DNA of 64,000 bases from Mucilaginibacter oryzae. Lineage in GTDB: Bacteria; Bacteroidota; Bacteroidia; Sphingobacteriales; Sphingobacteriaceae. Location of the stretch: positions 59,263 through 123,262 of the forward strand of contig NZ_QGHA01000012.1 in the NCBI RefSeq assembly GCF_003148845.1, given 5' to 3'. The notes below the pieces were generated by a model, which was given only the letters and a program-made list of their open reading frames with translations, was not told the origin of the DNA and did no database searches. Made by a program: the position numbers and the translations under genes. This document shows positions 53,314 through 61,383 of the stretch, piece by piece (position 1 is the first letter of the stretch; each line of letters opens with the position of its first letter).

Positions 53314-54252
53314 ATGAAACGTATCATTTGCGCTCTGTTATTACTTGTTTCTGCCGGCTTAAACGCGCAGGCTCAAAAAAAGAATAAAGATCTGTTTAAA
53401 CACGTGATCATTATCGGCATTGATGGTTTAAGCAGCCAGGGATTATTAAAGGCTGATGCTCCTGTGATGCACAAACTAATTGCTGAAGGCGCCTTTAAGC
53501 AAAACGCCAGGACTGTATTGCCATCGTCAAGTTCATCTAACTGGTCTGCGCAGATTTTGGGCGCTGGTCCGGAGATTACCGGCGTAACATCTAACGATTG
53601 GAAACCGGACGCCAAACATATGACTCCTGTAGCTGTGAATAAAGTTGGTCGTTCACCAAGTATTTTTGATATCATCCGCCAGCAACGCCCGCAGGCCGAG
53701 CAAGGTGTTGTTTTTCATTGGGATGATTATGGTCGATTGTTACAAAAAGCCATGGTTAACCATTATGAATACGGCAGAACCGAAACAGAAGCTGCCGCTA
53801 AATTTGCAGATTACATTACGGATAAAAAGCCGTTGTTCGCATTGTTGCATCTGGATCATGTTGATCACGCCGGCCATGAAAAAGGCCATATGACACCGGA
53901 GTATTTACAGTCTATCGCCAAAGCCGACAGCCTGGTAGGGCAGGTTTTAACAGCAATTGAAAAAGCCGGTATAAAAGAAAGTACATTGGTAATGATCGTT
54001 GCCGATCATGGCGGCATCAACAAAGGTCACGGCGGCGAATCAGACGAGGAAATTAACATCCCGGTTATTTATTATGGCAAAGGCGTAAAAAAAGGATATA
54101 AGATCCAACAGCCGGTTTATCAATATGATGTTGCAGCTACGGTAGCGTTTATTTTCGGACTGGAAGTTCCTTATTCCTGGACTTCGCGCCCTGTAAAAGC
54201 CGCCTTTATTGGTTTTCCTGAACCAGCAAACCTGAATGTAGGGTTGGATTAA
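53314..54252 (+). CDS. Secreted alkaline-phosphatase-superfamily enzyme
   Basis: 312 residues, signal ending NAQAQ. Compact AP-superfamily phosphodiesterase-like protein: HVIIIGIDGLSSQGLLK (metal Asp), LPSSSSSNWSAQILGAGPE (Ser or Thr at the nucleophile place), FALLHLDHVDHAGHEKGHMT, VMIVADHGGINKGHGGESDE with Asp-His-Gly and final His. All metal ligands appear kept, unlike the LamG-fused homologue upstream. It is last of the locus, 220 bases after the LamG lipoprotein (no gene in that gap) and closed by a strong terminator. Confidence 0.84.
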   Translation: MKRIICALLLLVSAGLNAQAQKKNKDLFKHVIIIGIDGLSSQGLLKADAPVMHKLIAEGAFKQNARTVLPSSSSSNWSAQILGAGPEITGVTSNDWKPDAKHMTPVAVNKVGRSPSIFDIIRQQRPQAEQGVVFHWDDYGRLLQKAMVNHYEYGRTETEAAAKFADYITDKKPLFALLHLDHVDHAGHEKGHMTPEYLQSIAKADSLVGQVLTAIEKAGIKESTLVMIVADHGGINKGHGGESDEEINIPVIYYGKGVKKGYKIQQPVYQYDVAATVAFIFGLEVPYSWTSRPVKAAFIGFPEPANLNVGLD

Positions 54253-54308
54253 GGATTATCAAGTGCGGAATTGCGTGGACGAAATAGCCCTTTTTACTTA
54301 TATAACTT

Positions 54309-54351
54309 AAAAACCAAAGCCTTCAGGTTGATTTCTGAAGGCTTTGGTTTT
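54309..54351 (+). terminator. Terminator of the SusCD locus
   Basis: AAAACCAAAGCCTTCAG pairs exactly with CTGAAGGCTTTGGTTTT across eight bases; the T-rich end of the stem serves as the run. It lies 57 bases after the last phosphatase gene and can act on both strands. Confidence 0.85.
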
Positions 54352-54425
54352 GATGGGGGTATTGTTAATCTATTACTGCTCTTTTCTGATGGGGAGCCCT
54401 TAGTAACGATTAACGTCGGCAACAA

Positions 54426-54521
54426 TTACACCAGGTTATTGATCGCGTAATCAGGATTAGCGGCCTGCATCTGTTGGGCGTTATGCGGGCACAAATAAGG
54501 CGCATATCCTGAAAAATTTTA
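54426..54521 (-). pseudogene. 3' remnant of a minus-strand gene
   Basis: On the minus strand, an open stretch ends with TAA (54426-54428) and reads SGYAPYLCPHNAQQMQ then AANPDYAINNLV, about 31 codons that look like a real protein C-terminus. Just upstream the frame hits TAA and no start codon exists. I do not recognise the family. It is most simply the tail left after an insertion at the left end of the accessory island near 54520. Confidence 0.4.
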
Positions 54522-54815
54522 CTACGAAAGTATTAGTTATCGGGCTGTCAAGCTGAACCAATTAGTACAGTTAGTATAACTGTTAGACCGTAAATTAGGT
54601 ATCAAAAAAAAATCTGACAAAACTTGATTTTTCAAGCCTGTCCGATTCGGTAGCGGGAGTAGGACTATATTTTGCTTTTTAGTAAAATATGTCTATGTTT
54701 GGTTTTGATTGCAAAAATCTGATAACCAAACCATAATGAGAAAATATTCTTTCATTGATTTTCTCATATATAAACTTAAAGGAAATAAATTGCACCGCAC
54801 ATTGCACCGCACTTT

Positions 54816-56122
54816 ATGGGAGCTAAAAGAAAATATGGACGTCTTTATCTGGACACAAAACCCGATGTTCAGGGTTGCCTCCCCCTCATTTTTGAGTTTA
54901 CTTATAGGGGGCTAAGAGATACTGAGGGCAAATATAAAAGAAATAGGTTACGCCACTATACAGGCATGCGCGTTCCCGGCAAAAAGTTGACCAGCAAAAA
55001 AGTTTTAAACTATGCTTGTTGGGACACCCGGCAACAAACCGCAAGAGGTTATAGGGGCGCGGATGATGTCAATGCCTACATTACTACGATTGTAGATAAA
55101 GTTTCCAAATATATACGTAATAAGAACGAGCAGTTTCAACCGCTTGACATTGCAGAACTGAAGAAATTAATCACGGTAAATCACATCATCAGCCACGAGA
55201 CTATTGTGTCTTTCTGCGAAAGTTACCTTTTGAGGTACAACAAGCCGGGCCAGGAAAGCACCAAAAAGAATATCAGTACAATGGTATCTTCGCTGAAGGA
55301 GTTTACGGACAAGCGCCCCCCGTTGCTGGCCAATATCAACAAGGACTTTATGGACGGCTTTGTCAGCTATCTGACCAACGTAAAGAAAAACAACAATACC
55401 ACCGTAGAGAAAAAAATAGCCATGCTGCAACAATACTTCGCGAGGCACAGGAACATGGCCTTTTGACTACGGCCACGGCATTAAAAGAGATGAAAAAAAA
55501 ACGTAATGCAACGGACATCATTTTCTTGAAACAAAGGGAATTGGCAACTTTGGAAAAGTACAGCCCTGATATTGACAGATTGGTAAAACTAAAGGATGCT
55601 TTTTTATTTGGATGTTATACAGGCTTGCGGTATAGCGACTTGCAACAAATACACCAGGCACACTACCATAAAAAAACCGACAAGGGAGAGCAATATCATG
55701 TTTTGCGGTTTGTGATTAAAAAGACCAGGAAAACCCACGAGATTGCGTTGCCCCCTAAAGCTGTCGCCATTATAGAAAGATATTGGGACAAACAGAAGTT
55801 TAAAAAGTTACTGCCGGTTCCAACCAACCAAAAGTTTAACGATTACCTTAAAGAGCTTTGCGAAAATGCCAAACTCAATACTGAGATAGAGATTACCGCC
55901 CAATTTGGCAGTTAGGTAAAGACTGAGATCAAGAAGAAGTTTGAAGTTATTTCCTGCCACTCGGCCCGGCATACGTATGCCATCCTAAGTTTGGAAAACG
56001 GTATGCGTCCTGAAGTATTACAACGTAACTTAGGCCACTCTAAATTATCGCAGACGATGGAGTATGTAACTATCCTCGATAATGTAAGACACTTTGAAAC
56101 CTTAAAAGCTTTTGCCAGTTAA
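54816..56122 (+). pseudogene. Tyrosine recombinase (integrase), broken
   Basis: Three pieces make one integrase of about 435 residues. 54816-55466 holds the arm-binding and SAM-like core-binding domain (STKKNISTMVSSLKEFTDKR). The frame then shifts by one base near 55443 (FAR / AQEHG) and continues from about 55445 (ELATLEKY, CYTGLRYSDLQQI with the first catalytic Arg). An in-frame TAG at 55913-55915 interrupts it, after which the same frame runs on to TAA at 56122 with CHSARHTYAILSLENG (His-x-x-Arg), LQRNLGHSK and the nucleophile Tyr in TMEYVTIL. All catalytic residues survive but two lesions separate them, so it is presumably dead. Confidence 0.88.
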
Positions 56123-56137
56123 TGCTATCTTGTAAGA

Positions 56138-56581
56138 ATGAATTTTAAAGGCTATAACTACTATGCTGCGAGTGACTATAAAGATTATTTCTTTTACAGC
56201 GATGGGCCCAATGGTCGTATAAAAAAATTAGTCGTTTATGAAAAAATTAACGATGAACCGCTGGTCTATAACCTGGCTTTTGGTGACGAAGATCCGGAAA
56301 CTGGCCTTTTACTTGACAGGGTGAAAAGCAGCAACGATGATCGCGATGCCATCCTTGCTACCGTTGCGCACACAATCGGGGATTTTAGTGATCATTATGA
56401 TAAACCAATGATACATATCATCGGCAGCACCATAGTGAGGACGCGGTTATATCAAATGAGCATTGCTAAAATCTATGATGAGATTTGCTCGATTTATACC
56501 GTACAGGGCTATCGGGAAGGTGTTTGGGAGTTTTTTCAGAAGAATGTCAACTATGAGGCATTTGTTGTTCAGAAGAATTAA
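56138..56581 (+). CDS. DUF6934-like protein
   Basis: 147 residues, cytosolic. The pattern LVYNLAFGDEDPETG, then SNDDRDAILATVAHTIGDF and HIIGSTIVRTRLYQMSI, ending with GVWEFFQKNVNYEAFVV, matches a Bacteroidota family I know as DUF6934, of unknown function. It begins 15 bases after the integrase end and is followed 34 bases later by a 53-residue gene. Family assignment is from memory of the sequence pattern. Confidence 0.65.
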   Translation: MNFKGYNYYAASDYKDYFFYSDGPNGRIKKLVVYEKINDEPLVYNLAFGDEDPETGLLLDRVKSSNDDRDAILATVAHTIGDFSDHYDKPMIHIIGSTIVRTRLYQMSIAKIYDEICSIYTVQGYREGVWEFFQKNVNYEAFVVQKN

Positions 56582-56615
56582 AATAACTATATTTGATAAT
56601 ATAATTAGCAGGATT

Positions 56616-56777
56616 ATGTCAACAATAAAAAGAGCAGCCGAGATCAAACCAGCACCGTTAGGCGGCGCCATTGTCCGCAACTCAGTTAAAAGCCACGCCA
56701 GCGATCCTGTTGTTTTAAAAAAAGCAGAAGAAGCGAAGGCTTTTTTTAAGAAAGCAGGTTTCCCTAAAGGTAAATAA
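56616..56777 (+). CDS. 53-residue basic protein
   Basis: From the ATG at 56616: MSTIKRAAEIKPAPLGG, then VKSHASDPVVLKKAEEAKAF and FKKAGFPKGK. Highly basic (many Lys), probably helical at the end. Its start lies 34 bases after the DUF6934-like stop, suggesting co-expression. A pair of this size could be a toxin-antitoxin or a regulator with its small partner; this is inference only. An ATG at 56463 would extend it into the other gene's frame and is not credible. Confidence 0.5.
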   Translation: MSTIKRAAEIKPAPLGGAIVRNSVKSHASDPVVLKKAEEAKAFFKKAGFPKGK

Positions 56778-56784
56778 AACGAGA

Positions 56785-56848
56785 TATAGTAATCTATTGA
56801 TCTAAAGACATAAAGGTATAGCGATCTATTGATCTAAAGATATAGAGC
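56785..56848. repeat. 32-bp tandem repeat
   Basis: Two units with the shared core ATCTATTGATCTAAAGA begin at 56785 and 56817 (period 32). They occur directly after the small basic gene and before a hairpin. Confidence 0.6.
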
Positions 56849-56852
56849 TACA

Positions 56853-56876
56853 AAAGCCGGAATTATCCGGCCTTTT
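56853..56876 (+). terminator. Hairpin terminator after the small basic gene
   Basis: GCCGGA, loop ATTA, TCCGGC, then CTTTTCC. It ends the two-gene unit of the DUF6934-like and basic proteins. Confidence 0.72.
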
Positions 56877-56965
56877 CCGTATTATCTGAATATAAAAGGG
56901 CTAAAAACAAGCGAATTAAACACATCCCGTATTAACCTGCCGTCCATTATTTGTTTTTTTATATA

Positions 56966-56994
56966 ATATTGGTTAAATATCTTTTAACCAATAT
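56966..56994. promoter_or_regulatory. 12-bp-arm palindrome with GGTTAAA core
   Basis: ATATTGGTTAAA and TTTAACCAATAT are exact inverted copies separated by TATCT. It lies 16 bases before the small ORF at 57011. It may be an operator or recombination site. A related CGGTTAAAAACCG palindrome precedes the serine recombinase. Confidence 0.5.
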
Positions 56995-57010
56995 ATAATA
57001 CCATAATCTA

Positions 57011-57277
57011 ATGTCAATGGGGAAATATAACTTACGCGATTTCTTTGATGTACATTTAAAAAACAAAATTTCTTCCGTACACCGGTACATCCACCGGGTA
57101 GCCTATGACGATCAAAAGCCGGTAAAGACACGTCTTTTTACTTATGTAGAAGATATATTGGCCCATGCCCTGCACGATCACTATTGTATAACACTAATCG
57201 AATGCCCATTTAAATTTAATTTTGAGTCCTTACTTAATCAATTTGGCTGGTTCTGTCAATTCATGTATTTTAATTAA
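57011..57277 (+). CDS. Hypothetical protein, probably truncated by IS insertion
   Basis: 88 residues: MSMGKYNLRDFFDVHLKNK and AYDDQKPVKTRLFTYVEDIL look like a real protein start, whereas the last residues (NQFGWFCQFMYFN) have a different character and run up to the IS110 region that begins within about 60 bases. The element probably cut off the rest. I do not recognise a family. Confidence 0.4.
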   Translation: MSMGKYNLRDFFDVHLKNKISSVHRYIHRVAYDDQKPVKTRLFTYVEDILAHALHDHYCITLIECPFKFNFESLLNQFGWFCQFMYFN

Positions 57278-57334
57278 GCCTTCACTTTGACCTGATTTAG
57301 TGCTTCTTGCTATCTGCTTCAACATATCCTTTCT

Positions 57335-58363
57335 TTAAACGGTGAAAGGTCTTTTATAATCTTTCTCAAAAACCCGATCTTGGTTTAAGCATGAAAACAC
57401 CCGCAAGATCAGCTTGTTCCTGATGGCATTGATGACGGTCAATTTGTGTTTACCTTCCACTTCGGATTTTCTTTTGTAGTAGTCTTGCAACTCTCCGGGA
57501 TAGCTGATCGCTGTGAGAGAACAGATATGCAACAACGCCTTGATCTTCTTATTGGCAATATGTGACACTTTAGCTTTTTTCAGTACTGTGCCCGAATCCT
57601 CCCGAAAAGGCGCTATTCCGGCAAAGCAGGCGAATTTCTTGGGATTGCGGATATCTTTATACTCGTTGGTAATGATGATAATTTGCAAAGCCGTTACCGG
57701 GCCGAAACACGGCACGGATGTAATAATTGTCATCAGCCGATTTAAGTTTTCATCCCCACTAATTAAACCACTGATCGTTGCATCAATCTTGTTTAAGTCC
57801 TCGGTTAACGCCGTTAAGGTGGTTTTACAAAGATCAGTATTTTGCTTGGCGACCTTTTTTGTTTCAAAACCGCCCTGTTCCTTCAGCGTGGTAGCCATAC
57901 CTTTTTTCATCTTCATTAATCGGGATCGTAACGTTGAAAGGCGAGCTAATTGATCGATTATTGGTCTGCGTTTTTGCCACAGCTTTACTTCGTCACGCGA
58001 TTTATAAACGTAATTTGCAATGCGTATGGAATCCGCTTTGTCATGTTTTCCCCTCGCTGTTCCCAATGAATTTTTAATATGCAGGGGATTTTCCAAGACA
58101 ATATTCGCTTTTAGTTTTTGTAAGCAATGCAGGAGGTGATTGCAGTAAATACCGGTATGCTCCATGCAGAAAATAGCTTTGGCAAGTTTTATTCCGTGGA
58201 CTTTCTTCAACTCCTCGAGATAGCGTGTAATATCTTGTTTATCGTTAGGAATGACACGATGGAATAGCAATTTGCTTCCGTGCATCACAGCAAAATCAAG
58301 CGTGTTGCGCGATACGTCAATGCCGATAAAATGTTTGTATGATTTCTTTCGAACTGTTTCCAT
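57335..58363 (-). CDS. IS110-family transposase
   Basis: About 342 residues from the ATG at 58363 (METVRKKSYKHFIGID); the TTG- or ATG-type start at 58381 adds six. The N-terminal DEDD (RuvC-like) domain shows FIGIDVSRNTLDF, FCMEHTGIY and KHDKADSIRIANY. The C-terminal IS116/IS110/IS902 domain has SVPCFGPVTALQII, then FAGIAPFREDSGT (recombining Ser) and ISYPGELQDYYKRK. Members of this family are guided by a bridge RNA encoded in the element's non-coding end. It sits on the same strand as the radical SAM gene and directly after it. Confidence 0.92.
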   Translation of the reverse strand: METVRKKSYKHFIGIDVSRNTLDFAVMHGSKLLFHRVIPNDKQDITRYLEELKKVHGIKLAKAIFCMEHTGIYCNHLLHCLQKLKANIVLENPLHIKNSLGTARGKHDKADSIRIANYVYKSRDEVKLWQKRRPIIDQLARLSTLRSRLMKMKKGMATTLKEQGGFETKKVAKQNTDLCKTTLTALTEDLNKIDATISGLISGDENLNRLMTIITSVPCFGPVTALQIIIITNEYKDIRNPKKFACFAGIAPFREDSGTVLKKAKVSHIANKKIKALLHICSLTAISYPGELQDYYKRKSEVEGKHKLTVINAIRNKLILRVFSCLNQDRVFEKDYKRPFTV

Positions 58364-58473
58364 TGTGATAAGGCAGAACAATGATAACCACAGGGATTTC
58401 GTCTTTTGTTAGGCCTGTACCTTAGACTACGGTTAATGCGCCCTGCGGTCATCGCCGATAAATTCAAGAAAGG
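58364..58473 (-). ncRNA. IS110 non-coding end, possible bridge-RNA region
   Basis: 110 bases between the radical SAM stop and the transposase start, on the minus strand. In IS110-group elements the guide RNA lies upstream of the transposase. The segment contains GC-rich short palindromes (GCGCCCTGCGG, GCCGATAAAT) but the element ends and RNA fold cannot be fixed by eye. Low confidence. Confidence 0.3.
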
Positions 58474-59797
58474 TTAATGGGCGTATTCCTGTATCAAATG
58501 GATACGCTCCATCGCTTGCAATTCATAATATTTCGGGATAAATCGATGATACAGGCTGCATTGCGGGTCTTTGCCATCGATACGATATACCGGGCATCCG
58601 CTGGTACACACCGAACGATAGCGGCATTTTTTGCAATCATCGGATTTGTGATCTTCATGATGCTCACCTTGCTGAATCATATCCACAAGGTCTAAACCGT
58701 CATCAAAAGATCGTCGGTGCCGGAATATTGTCGCCAAACTGCACATGGCAATATTTAAATGTGCCGTCCACATAAATGGCACCACCTGAAAACCCCGAGG
58801 CGCAGGTCTGAAACCCTAACTCGTTTGGTTTAAGGTCACAGAACTGGTAGCGTTTCGAAAACTGCCAGCCGTTTTCGATGGCCTGCTGCATGATGGCGTA
58901 AGAGGCGGTAAGGTATTCATCCAGCAATGCCGCATCAATGGCTTCCCCTTTGACAATGGAATAACGAAACGGCACATCCAGCGCAATCAGGTAGCGGGTC
59001 AGTTCCGGTAATCCGGTAAGGTTGTGATTGTTTACCACGGTATTGATTGATACTGGTATTTGCTCCGCGATCAGGCGTTTAATGTTTGCATCAAATGTCT
59101 CAAACGATCCGGCCCCGGAACGGAATTGCCGGGTCGCATCATGAAACACCTCAAGCCCGTCCAGTGATACGCCAAAGCCGATATGGTATTGTTTGGCAAA
59201 GGCAACAATCTCGTCGTTCAGGATGGTCAGATTGGTAACAAAACCAGCTTCAAGTGTGCATCCGTATGGTGCCAGTGCCTCCAGCGCCTCCGGGATAAAT
59301 TCCTGCCATGCGCGAAACTGTGTCAACGGCTCACCGCCTGCCAGCCGCAACCTGATATTGCGGATGCTGCACAATTGTGCCGCTTCCACAAATTTAGCCA
59401 GCAATTGCAGTCGCACCCCGGCGGCCATGCCTTTGCCGGTGTTCAGCGTGGCAATATAACAATAGCTGCACCCCAAGTTGCAGGCATTAGTGGTATGTAT
59501 CCAGAAATTCAACGCATTGGGCGCGGCTGGTTTTTCCGGTACGGTAAAGCCGCCAAAGCTGACGATTTCGGTTTTGCTGAGCATCAGTAAATATTGTTCC
59601 AACGTATCGGCGTCGATATCGAGATTAACCGCTAAAGTTGACACATCATCCCGGCCATTGACCGCCTGCAAGATGTCATACTGACGTCGGTTCAATAACC
59701 GGAATGAGTTTGGATAGGAGCAATTAACCGCATAGGCGTAGCCGTCTCCAATTGGATTAAGCAACAATTCAGGTGATTTTCTCGGCACCATCTTCAT
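58474..59797 (-). pseudogene. Radical SAM/SPASM peptide maturase, frameshifted
   Basis: About 440 residues in two frames. From the ATG at 59797 (MKMVPRKSPELLL) the first 80 residues look like a PqqD-type winged-helix recognition domain (SFRLLNRRQYDILQAV). The radical SAM cluster is TNACNLGCSYCYIA with C106-x3-C110-x2-C113, followed by RLAGGEPL and IPVSINTVVNN. After FGDNIPAPTIF a frame change occurs in the run of four A at 58705-58708; dropping one base joins it to DDGLDLVDM. The SPASM part then reads CKKCRYRSVCTSGCPVYR, with more cysteines after it. Upstream by 29 bases is the small Cys-containing peptide, its likely substrate. The frameshift may be real or a sequence error. Confidence 0.85.
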
Positions 59798-59826
59798 AAA
59801 CGCTATTAGAAAAACGGAAATACTGT

Positions 59827-60006
59827 TTAATTGCCACAATCGCCAAAAAATTCAGATTGGCCGGTAGTGCTCAATTTGTCTTCCGTTACGGTCTCAAACC
59901 TGTTACCACAATCGCTATACATAGCAGGGGTTGTTACAAATTGGCTTGAAAAGCTGATTGATTCCTGATCGTCAAAAAGGATGTCATTGTTGTTTGTTGT
60001 TAGCAT
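59827..60006 (-). CDS. Candidate RiPP precursor, 59 residues, two D-C-G-N motifs
   Basis: ATG at 60004-60006 to TAA at 59827-59829, minus strand. The start overlaps the recombinase stop by seven bases, and the peptide ends 29 bases before the maturase start. The first part is an acidic leader-like region (MLTTNNNDILFDDQE); then a Ser/Thr-rich stretch and MYSDCGNRFETVTEDK; the last residues are FFGDCGN. The two motifs YSDCGN and FGDCGN share aromatic-x-Asp-Cys-Gly-Asn, and the second forms the C-terminus. The only cysteines are these two. As substrate of the radical SAM enzyme, thioether (Cys) or aromatic (Tyr/Phe) cross-links are both conceivable. The assignment rests on size, spacing, strand and repeated motif. 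Confidence 0.68.
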   Translation of the reverse strand: MLTTNNNDILFDDQESISFSSQFVTTPAMYSDCGNRFETVTEDKLSTTGQSEFFGDCGN

Positions 60007-60716
60007 GGCGAATTGATTTTATTGTGTTCTTTTTGTTGCTCCTGTTTGTTTATTCGTGTCAGCAGGGTATGAACCGAGCTGGGATGCCATTTGCCGCCGG
60101 GGCGGAAGGTTGGCACGCCTTTTTTGTTGAGCTCATCGCAGACCGCGCGACCGGTGATAATTCCCCGCTTTTTAAGCCTGCCAATGATCGGTGACAGCTT
60201 TCGGGCAAAGTCTTCTGCGGCCTGCTTATTGGCTACCGATAAAACCAGTTTCCCGTTTTTGCCCAGCTCGACACCGCGGTTCCTTGCAGCTTTTAGCGCT
60301 TCTTTGGTTGTTTCGCTGATGCGCTGGCGCTGGTCTTCGGCAACCGCTGCGAGGATATGGATCGTAAAACGGTTGGCATGTGGATTGTCCGCTACTTTAA
60401 CGTCCACTTTTGACTTGGGGTTAAAAATCCGGGCGATCAACTCTACATCCCGGCCCAGCCGGTCAAGCCGTGCCACGACCAGTGTGGCTTTGTTGTGTTT
60501 GCACAAGTCAAGTGCATCAAACAATCCGGCGCGGTATTTTCGGGTGGATCTTACCTCAACCACTTCGGTCAATAGCTGATAATCATTGGCGTTGCAATAT
60601 TGCACAACAGCGCATTGCTGTGCCTCCAGCCCTAAGCCGCTTTTTCCTTGTTTGCCTGTCGATACGCGATAATAAGCAACTGCCTTCTGCATGGGCTTTC
60701 TCTTTTTGTTCACCAT
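60000..60716 (-). CDS. Serine recombinase / resolvase
   Basis: About 238 residues from the ATG at 60716 (MVNKKRKPMQKAVAYYR); an ATG at 60692 is possible, the one at 60905 would add a non-conserved tail. Catalytic domain: AVAYYRVSTGKQG with the nucleophile Ser, then VVARLDRLGRDVEL and ILAAVAEDQRQRISETTKEA (helix E). C-terminal DNA-binding part: KLSPIIGRLKKRGIITGRAV and KWHPSSVHTLLTRINKQEQ. It may resolve or invert the mobile element. The stop overlaps the start of the small peptide gene. Confidence 0.9.
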   Translation of the reverse strand: MVNKKRKPMQKAVAYYRVSTGKQGKSGLGLEAQQCAVVQYCNANDYQLLTEVVEVRSTRKYRAGLFDALDLCKHNKATLVVARLDRLGRDVELIARIFNPKSKVDVKVADNPHANRFTIHILAAVAEDQRQRISETTKEALKAARNRGVELGKNGKLVLSVANKQAAEDFARKLSPIIGRLKKRGIITGRAVCDELNKKGVPTFRPGGKWHPSSVHTLLTRINKQEQQKEHNKINSPC

Positions 60717-60745
60717 TAAACCATCGCTTATATTTGATTGAAAAT

Positions 60746-60758
60746 CGGTTAAAAACCG
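60746..60758. promoter_or_regulatory. Short palindrome upstream of recombinase
   Basis: CGGTT-AAA-AACCG, 30 bases before the recombinase start (minus strand), followed by CGTTTAACG, which repeats a half. Possibly a recombinase or repressor binding site. Confidence 0.4.
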
Positions 60759-60894
60759 TTTAACGCAAATTTTTAAATCATTGTAAATCAGTTGTTTTGA
60801 TTTTTGGTTATCGTGAAAAAAACGGGTTTTTTGTCTATGGGTTGAGGATGGTTTGGTAATAAGCAAATCGAAGTGAAAATTTCTCAATTCATGG

Positions 60895-61383
60895 ATGGCA
60901 ATCATGGCTGTGGCGCTTTCTCTCGTCGTTTCATTCCTTGCGCTGCTGGCAACGTATTATCAGGCGCATATACAACGCATTCATAATCAGAAATCAGTCA
61001 AGCCGCTGGCGCAGATCGATCTTGAAGATCGCGATGGGGTACTATTTGTCCATGTGCAGAATAACGGGGTCGGCCCCATGATTGTTGACAAGCTGATATT
61101 CACGAGAGAGGGCAAACAATATCATCAAATACAGGACTGTTTGAATATCGATCCAACTTGGTATTATCATGTATCAGTCACTGATACCAATAAGAAAATA
61201 CTCATTCCCGGTGGTTTCCTGCAAGTATTCTCAGAAACCCTTGATCCAATCGACAATCAGGAAAGGCTCGCGCTATTCCGGAAAAAGCTTTCGACGCTTC
61301 ACCTGAAAGTGGAAGGCTGCGACATTTACGACAACAGGATAAACATCGAAAAAAGCCTGAGGTGGTTTGCCCGTCATCTTTAG
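60895..61383 (+). CDS. Membrane-anchored hypothetical protein
   Basis: 162 residues. A single N-terminal membrane segment (AVALSLVVSFLALLATYY) is followed by a soluble domain with KPLAQIDLEDRDGVLFVHV and QNNGVGPMIVDKLIF, a beta-sandwich-like pattern I have seen in unknown proteins of conjugative or mobile islands, then ending KSLRWFARHL. Divergent from the recombinase. Two ATG choices (60895, 60904) differ by three residues. Function unknown. Confidence 0.6.
   Translation: MAIMAVALSLVVSFLALLATYYQAHIQRIHNQKSVKPLAQIDLEDRDGVLFVHVQNNGVGPMIVDKLIFTREGKQYHQIQDCLNIDPTWYYHVSVTDTNKKILIPGGFLQVFSETLDPIDNQERLALFRKKLSTLHLKVEGCDIYDNRINIEKSLRWFARHL

Noticed and set aside
54709..54915. 68-codon ORF in front of the integrase
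   Set aside because: It runs out of frame over the integrase start, whose protein sequence is clearly the real one.
59958..60194. Plus-strand ORF opposite the peptide and recombinase
   Set aside because: Shadow of the recombinase; the catalytic and DNA-binding motifs lie on the minus strand.
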